In this document: one piece after another, positions 5,921 through 10,456 of the stretch
How the letters are laid out: each line of letters opens with the position of its first letter
Numbering within the stretch: position 1 is the first letter of the stretch
Assembly: GCA_027016675.1 (NCBI GenBank)
Contig: JALUSH010000157.1
Coordinates: 1-10,456 of the forward strand
DNA: 10,456 bases
DNA from: Thermodesulfovibrio sp.
Lineage (GTDB): Bacteria; Nitrospirota; Thermodesulfovibrionia; Thermodesulfovibrionales; JdFR-85
Reading direction: 5' to 3'
Made by a program: the position numbers and the translations under genes
Notes under the pieces: generated by a model
Told to the model about the DNA's origin: nothing
What the model saw: only the letters and a program-made list of their open reading frames with translations
Databases searched by the model: none

Positions 5921-6838
5921 ATGGAGCGAAATGAAATAAACAGGCTGCTAAAAACCGCTATTTCTGCCTCGGTAGAAGCAGGCAGGGAAATTTTAAAGAT
6001 CTATAGCACTGATTTTGAAGTTGAAAAAAAAGGGGACAACTCTCCCCTCACGATTGCTGATATGAACTCACACAGAATAATCGTAAAGTATCTTGAAAAA
6101 ACACGCTTACACCATGATAATAATATTCCCATCCTGAGTGAAGAGGGAAAGGACATTCCCTATGATAAGAGAAAAAGCTGGGAATATTTCTGGCTTGTTG
6201 ACCCACTGGATGGTACAAAGGAGTTTATCAAAAGAAACGGTGAGTTCACTGTAAATATTGCCCTTATTCATCGTGGAAGACCCAAAATAGGTGTAATTTA
6301 TATTCCTGTTAGAGACACATTGTATTTTTCCGCCTGCGGTATCGGTGCTTATAAAATATCTCAGGCATCTACAGAGATCTCAATTCTCTCTTATAAAATT
6401 ATCCAGGATAATATTGATATCAAAATACACAGTCTCGGCATCTTAAAAAACTCATTGTATTCTGAACCTGAAAAACCTATCCGTATAATTGGTAGCAGAT
6501 CTCATTCAACACCACTGGTAGAAGACTTTATAGAGAAAATCAAAACCTCTTTTGGAAAGATAGAGTTCATCTCTGCAGGTAGCTCACTGAAGTTCTGCCT
6601 TATTGCTGAAGGCAGGGCGGTTATTTATCCAAGATTCGCTCCTACAATGGAGTGGGACACTGCAGCAGGCCAGGCTATCGTGGAAGAGGCAGGTGGGAGA
6701 GTTATTGATATAGAAACCGGGACAGCCTTAAAATACAACAAAAAAAACCTGAAGAATCCTTTCTTTCTTGCGACAGCCAATCTTCATGAGGGTCTTATGA
6801 ACAAGCTCATTGAAATATTGCCCCGTGGAAAGGAATAG
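5921..6838 (+). CDS. cysQ: 3'(2'),5'-bisphosphate nucleotidase CysQ
   Basis: Magnesium-dependent phosphatase of the inositol monophosphatase fold, expected to convert 3'-phosphoadenosine 5'-phosphate to AMP and so clear a by-product of sulfate activation. The chosen protein has 305 residues. Visible metal and substrate motifs are S73-E74-E75-G76, the signature D94-P-L-D97-G-T99 followed by KEFIKRNGEFTVNIALI (the KEFI wording is typical of CysQ rather than inositol phosphatase), and W245-D246-TAAGQAIVEEAGG near the C-terminus. It is longer than E. coli CysQ (about 246 residues). Part of the excess is a loop at about 147-188, between GAYKI and GSRSH, whose sequence does not resemble the family core. 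The next gene starts on the base after the stop, so the two form an operon. No sulfate-assimilation gene is adjacent, and I could not pick a convincing promoter upstream. Confidence 0.9.
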   Translation: MERNEINRLLKTAISASVEAGREILKIYSTDFEVEKKGDNSPLTIADMNSHRIIVKYLEKTRLHHDNNIPILSEEGKDIPYDKRKSWEYFWLVDPLDGTKEFIKRNGEFTVNIALIHRGRPKIGVIYIPVRDTLYFSACGIGAYKISQASTEISILSYKIIQDNIDIKIHSLGILKNSLYSEPEKPIRIIGSRSHSTPLVEDFIEKIKTSFGKIEFISAGSSLKFCLIAEGRAVIYPRFAPTMEWDTAAGQAIVEEAGGRVIDIETGTALKYNKKNLKNPFFLATANLHEGLMNKLIEILPRGKE

Positions 6839-7282
6839 ATGGAACAAGGCAAAGCAAAGGAACTTTTCGAGAAAGGACTCCAGGCCCTTGACAGGGATGA
6901 ACCCGTAAGGGCACTTTCCCTTTTTGAAAGGGCACTGTCAATTGAGCCTCTTCCTGTTATAAAATCCTACTTTGCCTACTGTATAGCAAGAGAAAGAGGA
7001 CAGGTATCCCATGCCATATCCCTCTGTGAAGAGGCTATTGCTGTGGAAAAGGACAACTCCCTTCATTACTTGAATCTTGGCAGGATTTATCTAATCAAAA
7101 GAGACAAGGTTAAAGCTATCCAGATCTTCAGGGCTGGCCTTAAACATGGCATACATCCCGAAATCATAGAAGAACTGGAAAGGCTGGGCACAAGGAAAAA
7201 GCCTGTAATTCCATTTCTGAAAAGAAAAAATCCGATAAACAAGTATCTCGGACTTGTTTTAAGCAAACTGGGGCTACGTTAG
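6839..7282 (+). CDS. Small tetratricopeptide-repeat protein
   Basis: Protein of 147 residues made of about three TPR helix pairs (roughly 4-37, 38-71 and 75-108), for example AKELFEKGLQALDRDEPVRA and LHYLNLGRIYLIKRDKVKAI. A basic tail follows (RKKPVIPFLKRKNPINKYLG, then a short helix). There is no signal peptide or membrane helix, so it is probably a cytoplasmic protein-protein adaptor. It begins directly after the cysQ stop, with AAAGGAA inside the last codons of cysQ serving as ribosome site, so translational coupling is likely. The partner is unknown; nothing in the sequence ties it to nucleotide metabolism apart from position. It ends one base before the stop codon of the convergent mlaC. 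Confidence 0.85.
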   Translation: MEQGKAKELFEKGLQALDRDEPVRALSLFERALSIEPLPVIKSYFAYCIARERGQVSHAISLCEEAIAVEKDNSLHYLNLGRIYLIKRDKVKAIQIFRAGLKHGIHPEIIEELERLGTRKKPVIPFLKRKNPINKYLGLVLSKLGLR

Positions 7283-7283
7283 A

Positions 7284-7874
7284 TTATTTAATCTTCTTCC
7301 TTAGCCGCTCCACTAAGGATTCATAAGAAGAGGAACGAATTATCTGAACAAACTGTTTCCTGTAGTTGTTCACAAGGCTTACGCCTTCTATTATCACATC
7401 ATAGACCTTCCAGTCATTACTCCTCTGTATCAATCTGTAATCAATGGGTATCTCCACAGACTGTCCTGTAACCACCACTGTTTTTACAAGGGCATAGGGT
7501 GGCTCTATCCTTTCATCTTTATAGATGATCCTTTCATCACTGTACTGTTCAATCCTTCTCAGATAGGTTCTTTCAAGGAGTGTCCTGAAAAGTTCTACAA
7601 ACTCTTTCTTTTCCTGCGTCGTACGTTTTCGCCAGTGCCTTGCCAGTGCTCTTTTGGCCATCTCCTGAAAATCGAAACGTTCAGAGATAACCTCCCTAAG
7701 TAGTTTCCTTTTTAATTCCTCCTTATCAGGACTCTTCAGATCAGGTCTTTTGAGAATCTCTAATACTTTATCTACTGTTACCCTTAACTGTTTCATTGGC
7801 TCTGAAGAGTAAGACCTCACCGGTATTAAGAAAAGAAAAAACAAAACTGTAAAAATAATAAAACCCTTTTTCAT
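7284..7874 (-). CDS. mlaC: MlaC, periplasmic phospholipid carrier
   Basis: MlaC/Ttg2D family protein of 196 residues. In the known system it shuttles phospholipid between the outer-membrane MlaA complex and the inner-membrane MlaFED complex. A signal peptide covers about residues 1-23 (MKKG, a hydrophobic core, then RSYSSE). The mature part has the family pattern: REVISERFDFQEMAKRALARHW, then TTQEKKEFVELFRTLLERTY, then the beta-rich VEIPIDYRLIQRSNDWKVYDV with EGVSLVNNYRKQF near the end. GGGAGGAAAC immediately precedes the ATG. It is the last gene of the operon, 21 bases after mlaA. No hairpin separates it from the convergent TPR gene one base away, so termination must occur inside that gene or by another route. 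Confidence 0.9.
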   Translation of the reverse strand: MKKGFIIFTVLFFLFLIPVRSYSSEPMKQLRVTVDKVLEILKRPDLKSPDKEELKRKLLREVISERFDFQEMAKRALARHWRKRTTQEKKEFVELFRTLLERTYLRRIEQYSDERIIYKDERIEPPYALVKTVVVTGQSVEIPIDYRLIQRSNDWKVYDVIIEGVSLVNNYRKQFVQIIRSSSYESLVERLRKKIK

Positions 7875-7895
7875 GTTTCCTCCCGGAGATATATT

Positions 7896-8633
7896 CTATT
7901 TCCTGATCTTTTTGTTCCTGTACTGTATATAGGCATCCTGTATGGCGATATAAGGGTCAAGGGCAGAGGCCTTCATATCCTCATATTCACCAAGATGCAG
8001 AGAAGTCTTGTTTGTAAATTCTATTGAACGAACCATTATGGTACTATCCAGCTCAAGATAATTTACAGGATCTAAAAAAGCATCACCTAATATCCCAAGG
8101 GTGTCGCGTAATGTTGAAGGACCAAGTACTGGCCAGACAACATATATACCATTACCGATTCCGTAACTACCAATGGTCTGCCCCAGATCCTCATCATCCA
8201 TAACTCTGAGTTTCAGATCCTTTCCTGCAAAATCGTACAAACCGAAAACTCCTCCTGTTGTATTAAGCACAAAACTTACTGCCTCAACACCTGCAGATTT
8301 TATTTTCCCCTGCAGCAGACAGTTGACCACCCTTACAGGTACTGTGATATTGTGAAAGAAATTGCTGATAGCATGCCTGAAGTCCTCTGGCACAACCATG
8401 GAATAACCCTTAGCCACAGGCTTTATAAGCCAGAAGTAAAGTCTATCGTTGAACTGGAATACCAGCCTGTTCCATGGCTCAAGGGGATCTGCTACTGTAA
8501 CCATCGTCTCCTCATCAAGATAATCCTCTTCATGAGATACAGTATCCTCTGCAAAAACAGTACATTTAAATAAGACAAGAAATATAAAAATAAAACAAAA
8601 TAAAAACAATCCCAGTTTCTGATGCTTTACCAT
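7896..8633 (-). CDS. mlaA: MlaA (VacJ), outer-membrane lipid-asymmetry protein
   Basis: MlaA family protein of 245 residues from the chosen ATG. In the known system it removes misplaced phospholipid from the outer leaflet of the outer membrane and passes it to MlaC. The family block begins at D49 with DPLEPWNRLVFQFND and continues through FFHNITVPVRVVNCLLQGK, LNTTGGVFGLYD, DEDLGQTIGSYGI and WPVLGPSTLRDTLG. The N-terminus has a long hydrophobic segment (about 7-22), but the following cysteine, C24, is preceded by L-F-K, which is not a lipobox. V26-F-A28 instead suits signal peptidase I. E. coli MlaA is a lipoprotein, so this is a departure. The ATG at 8633 is one base after the mlaD stop, with AAAGGTGGAG just upstream. 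A longer TTG start at 8657 would overlap mlaD and lacks a ribosome site. mlaA inside the mla operon differs from E. coli, where it is unlinked. Confidence 0.92.
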   Translation of the reverse strand: MVKHQKLGLFLFCFIFIFLVLFKCTVFAEDTVSHEEDYLDEETMVTVADPLEPWNRLVFQFNDRLYFWLIKPVAKGYSMVVPEDFRHAISNFFHNITVPVRVVNCLLQGKIKSAGVEAVSFVLNTTGGVFGLYDFAGKDLKLRVMDDEDLGQTIGSYGIGNGIYVVWPVLGPSTLRDTLGILGDAFLDPVNYLELDSTIMVRSIEFTNKTSLHLGEYEDMKASALDPYIAIQDAYIQYRNKKIRK

Positions 8634-8634
8634 C

Positions 8635-9081
8635 TTACTCCACCTTTCCGAAGACAAATTTTGAAAGCAATCCCTCCAGGTCTACTGCTGACTCTGTCTC
8701 CCGCAATTTATCACCATCAGCCAGCAGATGTTCTGAACCTCCAGGTGTAATCTCCACATACTTTTCTCCTATAAGTCCTTTTGTCTTTATTGAGGCTATG
8801 GCATCATCCTGCAGTGGCACATTATTATTAATCTCCAGTTCAACCAGGGCTGTATAGTCCCTGGTTAAACGGATACTCTTTACCTTACCCACTGTTACAC
8901 CGGCAATCTCCACGCTTGCCCCTGGCTTGAGCCCTCCAATGCCTTCAAACTCTGCATACAGAGTGTAGCCTTTCTTGCCCCATACCTCTAACTCACCAAG
9001 ATTGACAGATATATAACCAAGGGCAAAGATACCCGCTATTACAAATATGCCAACCAATAGTTCAATGTCGATCTTCCTCAT
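8635..9081 (-). CDS. mlaD: MlaD, MCE-domain substrate-binding subunit
   Basis: Inner-membrane anchored MCE protein of 148 residues; in the known complex it forms a hexameric periplasmic ring on MlaFE and receives lipid from MlaC. A short cytoplasmic start (MRKIDIE) precedes one transmembrane helix at about 8-27. The MCE domain spans about 36-115: YTLYAEFEGIGGLKPGASVE begins it, VTVGKVKSI follows, and GLIGEKYVEITPGG closes it. The tail is short compared with E. coli MlaD (about 183 residues), leaving little of the C-terminal helix that lines the pore, though DLEGLLSKFVFG could provide a short one. The ATG at 9081 has AGGAGG six bases upstream. A TTG one codon earlier is only three bases from that site and is less likely. 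The gap to mlaF is 16 bases. Confidence 0.92.
   Translation of the reverse strand: MRKIDIELLVGIFVIAGIFALGYISVNLGELEVWGKKGYTLYAEFEGIGGLKPGASVEIAGVTVGKVKSIRLTRDYTALVELEINNNVPLQDDAIASIKTKGLIGEKYVEITPGGSEHLLADGDKLRETESAVDLEGLLSKFVFGKVE
8638..8646 (-). promoter_or_regulatory. Shine-Dalgarno of mlaA inside the end of mlaD
   Basis: AAGGTGGAG on the minus strand, with GGAG four bases before the ATG at 8633. It favours this start over the in-frame TTG at 8657 and suggests translational coupling to mlaD. Confidence 0.65.
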
Positions 9082-9087
9082 CAATAT

Positions 9088-9093
9088 CCTCCT
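9088..9093 (-). promoter_or_regulatory. Shine-Dalgarno AGGAGG of mlaD
   Basis: AGGAGG on the minus strand, six bases before the ATG at 9081 and only three before the TTG at 9084. The spacing decides for the ATG. Confidence 0.7.
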
Positions 9094-9097
9094 GAAT

Positions 9098-9850
9098 TTA
9101 TTGTAACACCTTTATAGGCCCCTCAAGCGAGCCTGTGATAAACTGCTTTACAACAGGATTTTCAGAGCGCTGTATCTCCTCAGGGAGCCCTACCTCAACA
9201 ATCCTTCCATCATGAAGCATGGCCACCCTGTCAGCAATATCAAATATCTGTGGTATATCATGGCTTATTACCACACCCGTAAACTGGTATTTTTTATGTG
9301 TCCTGATTATAAGACGATGAATAGAATTCAGACTTATGGGATCAAGCCCTGTAGTGGGCTCATCAAAGAGCACTATTGAGGGTTCTGTAATCAATGCCCG
9401 TGCAAGGGCCACCCTTTTCCTCATTCCACCGCTGAGTTCTGCAGGATATTTGTCCTCAATCCCTGTTAGTCCCACATCCTCAAGAGCATGATCTACTCGC
9501 TGCCTGATTTCGGCTTTGGAGAGCCTGGTCTTCTCCTGGAGAGGAAATGCCACATTTTCAAAGACTGTCAAAGAGTCAAAAAGTGCACCACCCTGAAATA
9601 GCACACCAAATCGTTCTCTCAGCCTGCATACATCACGATAGCAGACCTTAAATATATCCTCTCCTTCAATAAGAATACTACCTGAGTCAGGCCTGTGTAG
9701 TCCAATGAGATGTTTCAGGAGCACACTCTTCCCCACACCGCTTCTGCCGATTATGACAATAAGCTCTCTGTCGTGAATCGTAAGATTCACACCTTTCAGA
9801 ACCTCCTGTCCATTAAAGGATTTTCTCAGATCTATTATCTCTATTTTCAT
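9098..9850 (-). CDS. mlaF: MlaF, ABC transporter ATPase
   Basis: ATP-binding subunit of the Mla phospholipid transporter, 250 residues, cytoplasmic face. All ABC motifs are intact: Walker A GRSGVGKS (35-42, K41), Q-loop Q86 in LFQGGALFDSLTVFENVAFP (the long form typical of the MlaF branch), signature LSGGM (139-143), Walker B IVLFDE with catalytic E164, D-loop GLD (168-170) and switch histidine H197 in VISHD. The C-terminal tail (FITGSLEGPIKVL) also matches the branch, where it contacts partner subunits. Its ATG is one base after the mlaE stop with only a weak GGG upstream, so translation is probably coupled to mlaE. The length is normal for the family. Confidence 0.95.
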   Translation of the reverse strand: MKIEIIDLRKSFNGQEVLKGVNLTIHDRELIVIIGRSGVGKSVLLKHLIGLHRPDSGSILIEGEDIFKVCYRDVCRLRERFGVLFQGGALFDSLTVFENVAFPLQEKTRLSKAEIRQRVDHALEDVGLTGIEDKYPAELSGGMRKRVALARALITEPSIVLFDEPTTGLDPISLNSIHRLIIRTHKKYQFTGVVISHDIPQIFDIADRVAMLHDGRIVEVGLPEEIQRSENPVVKQFITGSLEGPIKVLQ

Positions 9851-9851
9851 T

Positions 9852-10456
9852 CTATACCCAGACCGAACCGATAAAGTAATCCCATATTAGTATTAGAATA
9901 GATGAAAGAACCACTGCCTCGGTTGTTGCCCTGCTAACACCCTTTGCTCCATAGCCAGCGTTATAGCCTTTATAGCAAGAGACCCATGCAACAATTAAAC
10001 CAAAGCTCAACGATTTAACCACTCCAATCCATATATCATCCATCTCAACAAAACTCTGCATCTGGGAAAAGTATGTCCCAGAACTCAAGCCAAGCAGTTT
10101 AACAGCAACAACATAACCACCGTATATCCCTATCAGGTCAAAGATAGCACCAAGGAGGGGAAAGGCTATCAGTGCTGCCACTATGTTGGGCACTATGAGA
10201 TACCTCTTTGGACTTAATGCCATTGAGATAAGGGCATCTATCTGTTCTGAAATACGCATTATACCTATCTCTGCAGTCAGGGCAGAGCCTGCCCTTCCAG
10301 TTACCATCAGTGCAGAAAGCACAGGACCAAGTTCCCTTATGAGGCTCAGAGCAACTGCAGGGCCAAGCAATGCCTCAGAACCAAACTTGCTAAGAGTGTA
10401 AAAGACCTGCAACGAAAGCACCATCCCTGTAAAAGAACCTGTAAGCAATATAACAA
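9852..10456 (-). CDS. mlaE: MlaE, ABC transporter permease, N-terminus cut by window edge
   Basis: Integral-membrane permease of the Mla system (MlaE/YrbE family). About 201 residues are visible and the frame remains open at the right edge. Family members are about 250-260 residues, so roughly the first 55 are missing and the TTG at 10448 is not the start. The family hallmark is present: ELGPVLSALMVTGRAGSALT followed by AEIGIMRISEQIDAL. Further membrane helices follow, including the last one (VVLSSILILIWDYFIG). The GVVKSLSFGLIVAWVSCYKG segment and the glycine-rich GYGAKGVSRATTEAVV loop are also typical. It is the most upstream operon gene visible; the promoter lies outside the window. Confidence 0.93.
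   Translation of the reverse strand, partial: VILLTGSFTGMVLSLQVFYTLSKFGSEALLGPAVALSLIRELGPVLSALMVTGRAGSALTAEIGIMRISEQIDALISMALSPKRYLIVPNIVAALIAFPLLGAIFDLIGIYGGYVVAVKLLGLSSGTYFSQMQSFVEMDDIWIGVVKSLSFGLIVAWVSCYKGYNAGYGAKGVSRATTEAVVLSSILILIWDYFIGSVWV

Noticed and set aside
8634..8657. Longer mlaA start at TTG 8657
   Set aside because: It would overlap mlaD and has no ribosome site. The ATG at 8633 has AAAGGTGGAG upstream and follows the mlaD stop by one base.
10183..10401. Plus-strand 72-codon ORF inside mlaE
   Set aside because: It is the antisense shadow of a well-conserved MlaE segment and has no ribosome site or recognisable domain.

Overview
The window looks like chromosomal DNA from a moderately AT-rich, Gram-negative-type (diderm) bacterium. 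The evidence is a Mla outer-membrane lipid-asymmetry operon, strong Shine-Dalgarno sequences throughout, and long multi-PAS histidine kinases. An Mla operon that carries mlaA internally, together with this style of PAS kinase and TPR protein, would fit Nitrospirota or the former Deltaproteobacteria. That placement is an impression; no marker gene in the window settles it. I saw no rRNA, tRNA, CRISPR array, transposase or phage gene.

Left region (1-5109): a signalling cluster. A membrane PAS-PAS histidine kinase, cut by the left window edge, is followed by an Rcp1-type stand-alone receiver that starts with TTG. Six bases later comes a soluble hybrid kinase (REC-PAS-PAS-HisKA-HATPase-REC). Facing them on the minus strand, with an 18-bp tail-to-tail overlap, is a receiver protein with an N-terminal four-cysteine zinc-ribbon-like module and its own good promoter. 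The four proteins carry two kinase cores and four receiver domains, but no recognisable DNA-binding or enzymatic output domain. They look like a phosphorelay whose output lies elsewhere or acts by protein contact.

Middle region (5110-5920): about 800 bases without a conventional gene, but well structured. The main item is a compact minus-strand transcription unit at about 5270-5436. It has a TATAAT box, a leader with two small hairpins sharing the same ATGAA loop (the second covers the ribosome-binding site), a perfect Shine-Dalgarno, a 20-codon ORF and a strong terminator nine bases after the stop. The last ten residues of the peptide are only Ser, Thr, Cys and Lys (STTCKCKSSC). This is the best candidate here for something undescribed: a modified-peptide (RiPP) precursor, a metal-binding micropeptide or a dual-function small RNA. 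Further right are a 15-bp inverted repeat with an interrupted left arm and a run of twelve degenerate 7-8-bp tandem units containing ACT.

Right region (5921-10456): cysQ (3'-phosphoadenosine phosphatase, inositol-monophosphatase fold) and a small TPR protein form a two-gene plus-strand operon with no gap. They converge, one base apart, on a tightly packed minus-strand operon read mlaE-mlaF-mlaD-mlaA-mlaC, with mlaE cut by the right edge. MlaE, MlaF and MlaD form the inner-membrane ABC complex, MlaC is the periplasmic lipid carrier and MlaA the outer-membrane component. The operon thus encodes the trans-envelope route end to end apart from a STAS protein (MlaB), which is not seen in the window.
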